Source: Marinoscillum sp040222955 (lineage in GTDB: Bacteria > Bacteroidota > Bacteroidia > Cytophagales > Cyclobacteriaceae). Taken from it: a DNA stretch of 64,000 bases. Shown piece by piece: positions 34,622-44,100 of this stretch (within the stretch, counting starts at the first letter, position 1; each line of letters begins with the position of its first letter). The DNA is taken from positions 124,001-188,000 of the forward strand of contig NZ_JAVKCA010000010.1 of NCBI RefSeq assembly GCF_040222955.1, read 5' to 3'. Below the pieces are notes generated by a model. That model was given only the letters and a program-made list of their open reading frames with translations, ran no database searches and had not been told where the DNA came from. The translations under genes and the position numbers were made by a program.

Positions 34622-35333
34622 ACTTTCTAAGCTCCAATATCCTCTGCCCCCTGGGATGAGGATATTGGGCTGATAAATCCCTGAGACGAAAGCCGAATTG
34701 CCTGGCCAAATCTTCAAAGAAGGAATACGGGTATGCAAAGTCTACCTCCCGCTCTACTTTGAATTGGTCAGCGTCTTCATAAGTAAAGTAAAACTTACTG
34801 TCCTCATGCATGAGGTCACCACACTGAGCAAAGTGCTGCGCTATATAGTCTGGCCCCAAATGCGTGAAAACTGATTGCGCCCAAAGCACATCAAACTTCA
34901 TATTTCTCAACTCAGGAGCTGCCAGCCCCTGCATGGTCCAAAACACCCTGGGTTTTTTAGGGGTTAGGTCTTCCTGATCAATTAACTCCTGAGCGTAAGT
35001 GACCGCCGCCTGTGAGATGTCATATCCCATGTAGTTTCCTGTATCCAAAAAGGCGATTATAAGTCTGCCCCCTCTTAATGTGCCACACCCTATGTCCAAT
35101 ACCGAATGGGAAGCCTGCAAACCCTGATCCTTAAGAAACTCAAGTTGTAATGGCCCCAGCTCTTCCCAATATCCGCCAATTGCCTCATGAGGATCCCTGG
35201 CCACTCGTTTATCCACAAAATCCGCATATGCATTCAGGTAATCAGCATGGTTTGACTCCCTAAACTTAGGCTCCGGAGGCCCCGAAATGAGTCGCTTAAT
35301 GATTCGTTTGATGGTGAGCTTCACATTAGTCAT
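34614..35333 (-). CDS. SAM-dependent class I methyltransferase
   Basis: 239 aa. It has motif I VLDIGCGTLRGGRLI (about residues 81-95), followed by NYMGYDIS and the LWAQSVFTHLGPDYI segment of a class-I Rossmann-fold methyltransferase. The N-terminal 75 residues are helical with no membrane segment. The substrate is not deducible. It overlaps the upstream metallophosphoesterase gene by 8 bp, indicating co-transcription, and overlaps the convergent hutU gene by 8 bp. Confidence 0.85.
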   Translation of the reverse strand: MTNVKLTIKRIIKRLISGPPEPKFRESNHADYLNAYADFVDKRVARDPHEAIGGYWEELGPLQLEFLKDQGLQASHSVLDIGCGTLRGGRLIIAFLDTGNYMGYDISQAAVTYAQELIDQEDLTPKKPRVFWTMQGLAAPELRNMKFDVLWAQSVFTHLGPDYIAQHFAQCGDLMHEDSKFYFTYEDADQFKVEREVDFAYPYSFFEDLARQFGFRLRDLSAQYPHPRGQRILELRKSI

Positions 35334-36510
35334 CCAATGAAATCTTAGTCATTTCCGTAGATACGCCCTGCCGAAAAACGGCAGCCGCCCACTCATTGCT
35401 CTCTTCATACTTCCTCTTGAAATACCCCTTGGGTTCCAAAAGGGATCTACCCTCCGACTTATCAATGACCACCCTTCCCACCACTTCAAATCCCTCGGGG
35501 TTCACATCCAACTTCTTGAGCGGACGATTATCACCAACCTGCCACAGATGATCGCCTGACGGGTACATTTCCAGCTCTTTGAGGCTAAGGTACAACCTAT
35601 CGCCAGATACGGTCACCACCAGATAACTAGTCCGGCGATTATACCCGATCAGCCCACCATGTACCATTTGCATCACACCATCACGGCTGGTGCAGGTCAT
35701 GGCATGCATCTCCCCACATAGGTACAGGTCGACTCCATGCCTGCTCATGGTACTCCAGAAATCAGACTGACGGCCCTCAGCGATCTTCAAACCACTGCTG
35801 CTCCACCGGCGCACCTCGCCAAGAACAGGGGTGTGCCCCATAATGACCTTGTGGGTTGCATCTTTGTTTTCCAGAAGTACACGCTCCAACCACGCCAATT
35901 GCTCACCGGAAACCCCCGGCTTAATGCTTCCCTGATCACTTTCTCCTTCCTCAAAAACATCCACAGAAACAAACAATACATTTTGATGCCGCCACCAAAA
36001 GGCTGTCCCCTGCATATGAGCCGGGCCATTGGTGGGCATTTGGAGGTGGGTAGCAAAGGCTTGCTTATACACCGGAATCATTGCCACCTTCGCCGAATCT
36101 ATCCAGGGGTTATCTCCGATTTCATGATCACCGATCGCCGCATAAAACTTTAGCTGATGTGCCTGCATTCTGGCTTTCCAGGCGGAATAATACTTTGCTG
36201 AGTATTTGACGATAGAGTCTTCGCTGTTCCACGATGGAGCATCCCAGTGGCCCATCACCAGATCGCCCGGCACCAGCACGAAATCTGGGTTTTCGTTCTT
36301 CACAGCATCCAAGATCACAGTGAGTGACTCCTCCCAGCCGGGCTGAGGATATTCGGTATCGACATTCAGAAAGTCCGGTATGCTCACAAAAGTCCAGGCA
36401 TCCTCCCCAGGCACTGGGGCGGATGCCTCTTGCCTGCTCCCGGACTGACAACCCGACAAAAGAACCCCGCAAAATGTGATGATCGATAAAAGACGAAATC
36501 TAACCAGCAT
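35326..36510 (-). CDS. Calcineurin-like metallophosphoesterase lipoprotein
   Basis: 394 aa. The N-terminus ITFCGVLLSGCQSGS carries the lipobox LSGC. The phosphoesterase motifs are VPGDLVMG (GDxx), IGDHEIGDN in place of the usual GNHE, MGHTP and CGEMHA. The first DxH motif is not in standard form (SIPDFLNVD). Two substitutions in metal-binding motifs may change metal use or specificity, so activity is uncertain. It should sit in the outer membrane or periplasm. It shares a transcript with the methyltransferase gene. A terminator separates it from tonB. Confidence 0.8.
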   Translation of the reverse strand: MLVRFRLLSIITFCGVLLSGCQSGSRQEASAPVPGEDAWTFVSIPDFLNVDTEYPQPGWEESLTVILDAVKNENPDFVLVPGDLVMGHWDAPSWNSEDSIVKYSAKYYSAWKARMQAHQLKFYAAIGDHEIGDNPWIDSAKVAMIPVYKQAFATHLQMPTNGPAHMQGTAFWWRHQNVLFVSVDVFEEGESDQGSIKPGVSGEQLAWLERVLLENKDATHKVIMGHTPVLGEVRRWSSSGLKIAEGRQSDFWSTMSRHGVDLYLCGEMHAMTCTSRDGVMQMVHGGLIGYNRRTSYLVVTVSGDRLYLSLKELEMYPSGDHLWQVGDNRPLKKLDVNPEGFEVVGRVVIDKSEGRSLLEPKGYFKRKYEESNEWAAAVFRQGVSTEMTKISLDD

Positions 36511-36525
36511 ATCGGCTCAATGATA

Positions 36526-36560
36526 CAAAAAAAGCCCTTCAAAAAATTTGAAGGGCTTTC
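36526..36560 (-). terminator. Rho-independent terminator after the tonB-type gene
   Basis: A 13-bp perfect stem (36531-36543 and 36547-36559, AAAGCCCTTCAAA with its complement) with a 3-nt loop is followed on the minus strand by a T-run. It ends the transcript containing maeB, ruvA, sprA, gcvH, vanZ and tonB. Confidence 0.9.
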
Positions 36561-36582
36561 ACTTATAGAATAAGATTGTTAA

Positions 36583-37260
36583 TTAATTGCTCAATTTAAA
36601 GATGATGGGAAGCACCATTCTTACTTTCACAGCTCGGCCTCTTTGCTTACCCGGCTTGAATTTTGGCGCTTGTCTTAGTACGCGTTCTGCTTCTTCATCA
36701 CATCCTGCACCGATACCTTTTACAGCTTTTACTTCTGTAACCGTACCGTCTTTGTCAACTACGAACTGAACGTATACTCTTCCTTCGATACCCATTCTTC
36801 GGGCCTGGGAAGGGTAGTCCATGTTATCTCCAACATACTTGTAGAATGCTGCCATCCCTCCGGGAAACTCAGGCTGGTTTTCCACAATGGTGAAAACCTC
36901 TTCAATCTCCTCTTCCTCAGGTGCCTCTTCAAAAATAATGTCTTCAATAACAGTTTCTTCTGTCACTTCCACATCCAACTCCACTTCAATGTCCTCTTCG
37001 ATTTCTTCCTCGTCGGGAACCTCAATGATCTGAGGAAGTTGAATTTTCGGTGGCGGTGGCGGTGGCTGCTCCGTAGGAGGTATCTCCATGATATCTTCAA
37101 AGTCATCCGTTACTTGACCCAGGTCTACAAGACCAGAATCATCGTATGTTCTCCACTCGAACGCCAGGATAACCAACAGCAAACTCACAGTAAATCCGAT
37201 GTTCATGAACAAAGCGGACTTCCTCGTCAAGTCTACATTAGGGTTTTTCTTTGGTTCCAT
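36583..37260 (-). CDS. TonB-family energy transducer
   Basis: 225 aa. It has a short cytoplasmic start (MEPKKNPNVDLTRKSA), one helix (about 17-35), a Pro-rich stretch (EQPPPPPPKIQ) and a long run of acidic residues (about 80-125). The TonB C-terminal domain follows (PEFPGGMAAFYKYVGDNMDYP and GIEGRVYVQFVVDKDGTV). It transmits proton-motive force to outer-membrane receptors such as the SusC protein of this window. It closes the sprA-gcvH-vanZ cluster, an arrangement seen across Bacteroidota. The acidic linker is unusually long. Confidence 0.92.
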   Translation of the reverse strand: MEPKKNPNVDLTRKSALFMNIGFTVSLLLVILAFEWRTYDDSGLVDLGQVTDDFEDIMEIPPTEQPPPPPPKIQLPQIIEVPDEEEIEEDIEVELDVEVTEETVIEDIIFEEAPEEEEIEEVFTIVENQPEFPGGMAAFYKYVGDNMDYPSQARRMGIEGRVYVQFVVDKDGTVTEVKAVKGIGAGCDEEAERVLRQAPKFKPGKQRGRAVKVRMVLPIIFKLSN

Positions 37261-37303
37261 AAATTATGTTTTAATCCTTAAATCAAGAGTAATCTCAAAT
37301 ATA

Positions 37304-37645
37304 TTACTTATCAAACTTTTTATCAGCAAGGTTTAGTTCCTTTTTCATAAAATAAGCCAGAAACAAGCCCACTGCCGCACCCACTGCGTCAAACACAAAA
37401 TCCATCAGGTCTGAAGACCGGTAAGGAATATATCTCTGGATCCACTCCGTCATGAGTCCAAAAACCAAAGCCCCCAATAGTACCCAGACGAACGACTTGA
37501 AACGAAGATGAGCCCGCCCAAAACTCCACATGACGAGAAAGCTCCAGATCAGAAATATACCCAGATGAGCCACTTTGTCTTCCCCGACAAAAAACTTTGT
37601 GTCTGACAGGGGATTGCCAGGGGAGAAAAAAAGATACAGCATCAC
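37304..37645 (-). CDS. VanZ-family membrane protein
   Basis: 113 aa as given. The VanZ pattern is SDTKFFVGEDKVAHLGIFLIWSFLV, then a helix, then LVFGLMTEWIQRYIPYRSSDLMDFVFDAVGAAVGLFLAYF. About three helices remain with this start. Extending upstream in frame to a CTG at 37696, one base after the gcvH stop, would add 17 residues and the missing hydrophobic N-terminal helix, so the true start may be non-ATG. Function unknown; the gene clusters with gcvH and sprA across the phylum. Confidence 0.85.
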   Translation of the reverse strand: MMLYLFFSPGNPLSDTKFFVGEDKVAHLGIFLIWSFLVMWSFGRAHLRFKSFVWVLLGALVFGLMTEWIQRYIPYRSSDLMDFVFDAVGAAVGLFLAYFMKKELNLADKKFDK

Positions 37646-37697
37646 CCCCGACCATATCAGGCATATCGCCCTGATGAAAGTGGTTCCTGGTTTCAGA

Positions 37698-38072
37698 TTA
37701 ACCTCCGATTAGTTCCTGATAAGACTCGGCTGAGAGCAAACTATCTCCCTGATCGCTGATCTTCACTTTAATCATCCAACCCTCTCCATAGGGATCTGAA
37801 TTGATCAGCTCGGGGTTAGCTTCCAATTTGGGGTTTACTTCAATGATCTCGCCTGAAAGGGGCATAAAAAGGTCTGAAACCGTTTTTACAGCCTCTACCG
37901 TACCGAAGACATCTGTCGAATTGAGTGACTCACCTTCTGTTTCTATTTCTACATAGACGATATCTCCCAATTCACCCTGGGCAAAATCGGTGATGCCAAT
38001 GACGGCTTCATCACCTTCTATTCTCACCCACTCGTGATCTTCTGTATAGCGTAAATTCTCTGGAATGTTCAT
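37698..38072 (-). CDS. gcvH: Glycine cleavage system H protein
   Basis: 124 aa, full length. It opens NIPENLRYTEDHEWVRIEGD and has the lipoyl-attachment region GTVEAVKTVSDLFMPLSG with the lipoylated Lys63, and the C-terminal GEGWMIKVKISD. It shuttles the aminomethyl group in glycine cleavage. The P, T and L genes are not here; gcvH clustering with sprA is typical in Bacteroidota and may reflect position more than function. Start is 48 bp below the sprA stop. Confidence 0.97.
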   Translation of the reverse strand: MNIPENLRYTEDHEWVRIEGDEAVIGITDFAQGELGDIVYVEIETEGESLNSTDVFGTVEAVKTVSDLFMPLSGEIIEVNPKLEANPELINSDPYGEGWMIKVKISDQGDSLLSAESYQELIGG

Positions 38073-38120
38073 GTTGTTATTTTTTTGACGCCCAAAATTA
38101 CTTAAAACTCAGACTTTGCA

Positions 38121-41100
38121 CTATTGCGCAAGACTAAATCTTAGCTGTGTTCCAAAAGCTGTAGTAGCCGTCTTAAACGAACTGACTTTTGGTTCCGTTA
38201 CACTCCGCTCAAAATACATGGTCAGGTCCAGCTGGTCATTGAGTTTATAGGTAAATGATGGTCGCAACTGAAAGTTGGTATTCCCTGTAGTCACCTTGTT
38301 TTCGCCTTCCAGCTTGCGCTGGATAGTCTCGGCATCTCTTATAGTCATACTTACACGCATGGTCACTGCATTGTCCAGCGTGATCGTGCGGCCCTGTATC
38401 CTAAATGGCAGCTTAAATTCTTCCTTGGTATATCCAAAATCCAGTGTCACATCATTGCTGGTGGTCTCAGTGATTTGGGCATTGGCCAGGCTCAATGAAA
38501 GGTTTCGGTCTTTCTTATATTCCAGGCGGGTGGAAATATTGCTCTTGGTCCTGAAGTTGATTCCAATCAATGGGGCAAACTGCTCTGAAATAGTCACCTG
38601 ATTAAGGATGTACACTGGTGCGTATCGCCCGGTGCCCGTAGTGTCTGTGGCCTGAGGGTAGTCCAGCACGTTGTTGTTGAGTGTCACACTCAAGTCATCC
38701 CCGAGTCTGTCACCGTAGGTGTCATTGTCAAAGTTGTAGTCATTTACATTGTACAATGAACGGTAGCCATGGGTGAGCGTGATGGACGAAAAGAGTTCTG
38801 CCAGCACAGGGATTTTGGATAGTCCATTATAATCCACTCGCCATCCCGGCAACGGGATTTTAGGGAATGGAGAAAGACTTACATCGGAGGTACTCTGACC
38901 CGAATAGGCGCTGATAAATGCCGGCACCAGTACATCCTGAGACAAAGAATCATAAAAGCCTATTTCATTATTCAAGGCGGTTTGCCTGATTCGGATTTTC
39001 TCAATGTTTTCGGCAAAAGTCTCGAACGCTTCCGACGTGTTGCCAGGCCCCCTCTTATCAAATGCAGTGCTGATACTCATGAACGAAATATTGTAACTCC
39101 CCTTTCTGGAAGGCGTCAGAGACCTGAATCCGTTATTGTTTGTTCCTTCATCCGAATACCTAAAAAGCTCCTCGTAGGTAGCGTTGTTGGTGCGCTTGGC
39201 ATCTAGCTGAATCTTCAAATCCTTCGCTGGCTCAATGGACGCCCTTAGACCAAGGTCAGTAGTGTATGCCTGCATAAATGGTGATGACAGGTCGGGATTT
39301 TTGTTGAGCCAGTCATTGTCAGCAGCCCGGAATCGAATGTCAGGATCCTGACTCCCCAATATGAACCCCCATCCGGGTGCATTGAAGCCACTGTCCATAC
39401 CCATGAGGAAAGCGCGTGGCGAATAGCCGGACAGGGTTGTGCTTTCCCTCACACTGTAGGTCACGTTGATATTGCGCAATGACATGACAGTCCTCAAAAA
39501 ACTTTTGCCTATGTTGAACCCGGGTGCCTCTTCTCCGGCTTTGGCTCGTGGTGGAGAATTGATTTCCTTCAAAAAGGTGACTTTATTGTACAGCTTAACC
39601 ATGTCCACCTTTCCTGAAAGCCCCTGTTCCCTTCTGTTTTCAATCGTATTCCCAAAGAAGAGCGAATCATGATCCACCTGTGACCCTGCTGTCCAGGTAT
39701 ATCCTGTTGCATACTTGATGTCTGCACTCAGCCAGTCGGTCAGCGGGAGTTTATCGAGTGGCGTTTTATAGGTGGCGGACATGTCCTGAGCAAAATTTTT
39801 CATCCTGCCCAGGTCCTTAATCTCTTCCCAAACATACTCACGCTCCTCCTGGGTAGTGATGTCCCCTTCAATGATCCCATCCGGCTCATCAATCACGGCA
39901 TTCACCCTGGCAGTATAGTCGAGGTTCAGGCTTTTGAAAATATTCCAGCGCAGGTTATAGTTTCTATTGAAGGTGAAAAGGCGCTCATAATAAGGGGCCA
40001 GGTCAGGAGAAACCTCCAGTTGGTCATTATAGAGCTGGGTCATCCTGAAGCTTCGGTCCAAATCGGCCCTGAATGCCAGACTGCTGGGGAGCAGTGATAA
40101 ATTGATGTCCTTGATTAACTTCAGGTAAGGACTCTTCAGGGCTTCCAATTTGGCAAAGGGCTCCAGCGAGATGGTTCGGGGAGCATAGTTATAAGCCACC
40201 CCACCACTTACCTTTTTCTGCAAATAGGTTTCAGTGTTCACATTACTGGTCATCACGTCGCTGTAAGCATAAGAAAAGGACAGGTTCTCCACATCGAAGA
40301 AGTGACTGTTCGCTTCAGGGTTTACTTTTTCCTTATGCACATTGGTGAAGTTAATGCTTCGCCTTTCCGTTCGATCTTCCACTATCCGCCGGTATCGCTC
40401 CCGTTCTTCATCAGAATCCATGGTAGCCAAAGAAGCTTCTAATGGTACGTCAGGATCCAGCGGATCAAATTGCGGAGTAACCCTGGATTTTTCATAGCTC
40501 ACAAACATGGGCACTTTAATGCCTGTTTTCTCAGGAAGGAGAAATTTATCCACGTTGACATTGGCCGAAATATCATACTGGATGGTCTCGTTTCGTGTGC
40601 GTTGCTGGATGGTTTGCTGGATATTACCAAAGCCGATGGAAGTATACCTGGTGGAAGCTGAAACCGTGGCCACGTCAGCCAGTTTGGTACTTACCCGGGC
40701 ATTGGCTGCCCACCCTTTTTTGGTGTCAAAGTCAGTAACCCGAAGCTCATTGGCCCAAAGACAAACAGATTTCGGCGCCCGGTCGTCGGACTCCGGATTC
40801 CGAACTCCCAGCATAAGGACCTGAACGGAACTGATATCGGGCCGCCCTTTGATGGTCAGCTTATACTGCCCATTATTAGAGGGAGTGCTGTATGGAACAC
40901 TTTCGTCAAAATCATTCCTATTACGTTCAGATTTTATCCCCAGCAATTCATCAATGGACAAATCAATCTCATTCTCCAGCGGCCATACAAGCCTGGCAAT
41001 GGCATCACCACTATTTCCATCAAGCCCTGTTGGGGTTACTTTCATAGGTACCTCTATCTCATAGTAGTTCTCTGTGAAATCTGTACCGAACCTCATAAAG

Positions 41101-44100
41101 GCATTGATTTCGTCATCCAGAAGCATTTCGCCATTGTGGGCCTCGGCGTGCAAAAACATCTGTAGGCGCCCGTAATTGATCAGGTCAAAAGTGACATTTT
41201 TATATACCGCCCGGGCGTCCTTATCTTCGAGATCATCCACACATACCTGCAGGGACTGTTCATTGAGCTGACGATTGATAATGGTGGTATTATCTCTGTC
41301 ACGGTTGATGCCGGGAGGCACCACGTATGGGGACTTATTCTCCCCGCCAACGCTATTTTCTTCTATGTTCACCACCGACACATTGAAATCAGAATAGGAG
41401 GTTTCCGGGATTTCATTTAACCCAGGCTCATTGAGTGCCTCCTGATACTTCCGCCACTGGCTGCCTACCAGCTGTAGTTTGGTCATCCTGAAAACCACCG
41501 GCTGCTGAAAATTGGTGGCATACATACGCAGGTACCTCACCGTTTTAAACCCACTGATGCCCCCATACACCCTGTCAGGGTTTCGAATAGGAATTCTAAA
41601 TAAGTACCATGTAGCCTCCCCGCTATCATCCTGCACTGCATCCACGATGTGATTTTTGCCTACTTCCAGCTCACCGGGCTGAAGTGAAAGGCGGTATTCA
41701 TAATACTCCTCCAGGTCGGAAATGGTATTGTCCTGATTCAGATCCTCGTTGTCCGGGGTGGTGGTTGAGGCCCGGGTAATGCTATTGCCACTGTTCACCG
41801 GAGAGTTTCCGTCCAGTCCATTGTAGTTTTTGTATCGTTCGAGAATCTTCAAATCCTGATTATCAAGCTCACTACCAAGGAAATATTGAAAGTTGTCGCC
41901 AGAAGGATCACTCTTTAATTGATCCAGCACATCTGTGGAAACAGACACACGATTGATAAAATCGGCAAAGTAGGTCAGCTCCTCCTCATCTTTCAATCCC
42001 TCAAGTCCAATATCCTGATTGGCTCTGGCCGATCCCGAATTCTCAAAATAGTTAGTAAGAAAGGGCTCTGAAGGCACCCGACCCCACTCATTGGCGATGG
42101 TCTGCGCCGGGTCACCATTGGCCGGAAGGCCACTTTCAAAAGCGTGGCGGCCATCGGGAATCACGTCCTCAGATACACTCCCCAGGTTGAAGACCAAATC
42201 ACCACCTGTGGTGTTGTTGGTATTGAATTTTCCATCCAGCACCCGGCCTCTGGGGCCGTCAATAAAAGGGTCAAGCATCCAGAATTCCAGATACTCTATG
42301 TTGGTCTTGTCAAAGTCCACCTCATTGGTAATGGCCCGGGTAATCCCTCCGTAGTTGGTTTTTGGGTCCGGGAGTAGCCCGTCTCTCGTCAGGTTGGGAT
42401 TATAGTTGTACTGCCCCCTTTCATTGGGGAAGTAGGCAATATCAAAAAGCGTTTCAGGGGTGACAATCAAATTTCTGGATTGCTGTCTAAAAATCTCCTG
42501 AGGCAGAACCGGCCGAACATAATGGTTTTGCAAATCTTCATCGGTAATGTTGGTTGGCTTATTGGGTCCGCCAGTTCTGTAAAAAACCGATTGGTCCACA
42601 GAGTACCATGCCATTTTCGCCCGCTTATAGTTCAATCCGAGAGAGGAGCCCGCTTCAGTGCTTTTGTCAAACTTTCTATCGGTGGTCTTTGGTGTGGCCG
42701 CCAAATCCCACCCGGCCCAACCCCCAAGGTTAATCGGCGTGACGGCACTTTCAAAATCATCGATGTATGAAGTTCCTTTCCCATCCACAAGGTTAGAAGT
42801 ACCTGGAATCATCTGTGCAAACTCTGCATTCACCGTGATGGACGAAGGCGCCTTGGTACTTACCAGTGGCAGGAAATCCATAAACTTGGTCAGGAAGGGG
42901 ACTTCATCCTGAAAGTTGAGATCAAATCCGTATTTTGTGTTTCGGGTGGGTTCATCCCCGATGGTGTACCTGGAAACACCCCCCGGTTGCTCATTCAGCT
43001 GCAGTATGGTGGCTCCGATATTGAAATTTTCGCTGAACCTATAATCTGCCCGGGCTCCATAGAGCCATCGCGACTGAAAATTGAAAAGATCCGCTTTCTC
43101 ATAGGCAATGTTAATGGTCTTCCCTGAACTCAGAATTCCTTCATTGAGAATGCGAACGCGACCCAGGTTATAATCTACCGTATAGTCCAGGCCTTCTGTA
43201 AGGGGTGTGTTTCCCGCGGTAACAATCACCGAATTTTCCGCAATATTGATACCCGGGAGGGCTATTTCATTGGATGATCCGGCATTGAACTTACCCAGGA
43301 TAAAAAATTTGTTTTTAGAGGCCACCTGCTCGGCATCTGCCTTGGTGGTGTGGTAGAGGGTATCGTATACATACTTCTCCTTGAGCGAAACTTCATCACT
43401 TCCAAACTTGCTCTCCAACGTGGCTCCGAAAGGCTCAAGTACAGGAAAGATGATATTGCCATTCCTTACATCTATGGTCACCCCATCGATAAAGTCAAAA
43501 TTTCCATCACGCTGGCGGTCATTGTTTTGGTTAAGCTGGTCCAGTCCCAACAACTCGATCAGGGGTTGATCTTTGGTAAACCTCCCTTCATGCAATGAAG
43601 GATTGTCAATACCCGTGGCATCATCCCGGTAGTGCACCCTCAGTGTAAATCCCTCCCGTTCAATCTGACTTGCATTGAGGTTATATATGTTTTTCATCAT
43701 CAGGTCCCATGTAGGCACCTTGGTGTTGATCTTATTGGGCCGAAGCATCTTTAGAAGAATCACCTGATCGTCGGCCAGACCGGAGTAATCTTCAGTGAGC
43801 TCACCTACCCGATACGTTTTTCCATTGTAGCTGTAGGTATAGGATACGCCAAGCATCTCATCATTCTGGAGCTTTCGGAGAAGGGTGATATACCCCAGTC
43901 GGGTATTGACCACAAACTCGTCTTGCTCCAGGCGGCGAGCAGTTCCCACTTTCACAAAATCCGTACTATTAACAAATCCAAAGTCATTTTCCAGGGTGGT
44001 GGTTACCTGGTCACTACTTCTGAAGTTAGGGGTGTTGGTGACAGACTGAAACAAATCATTTGCGCCGTTATCCGTTGGCACACTGCCATCACCGGGGCCT

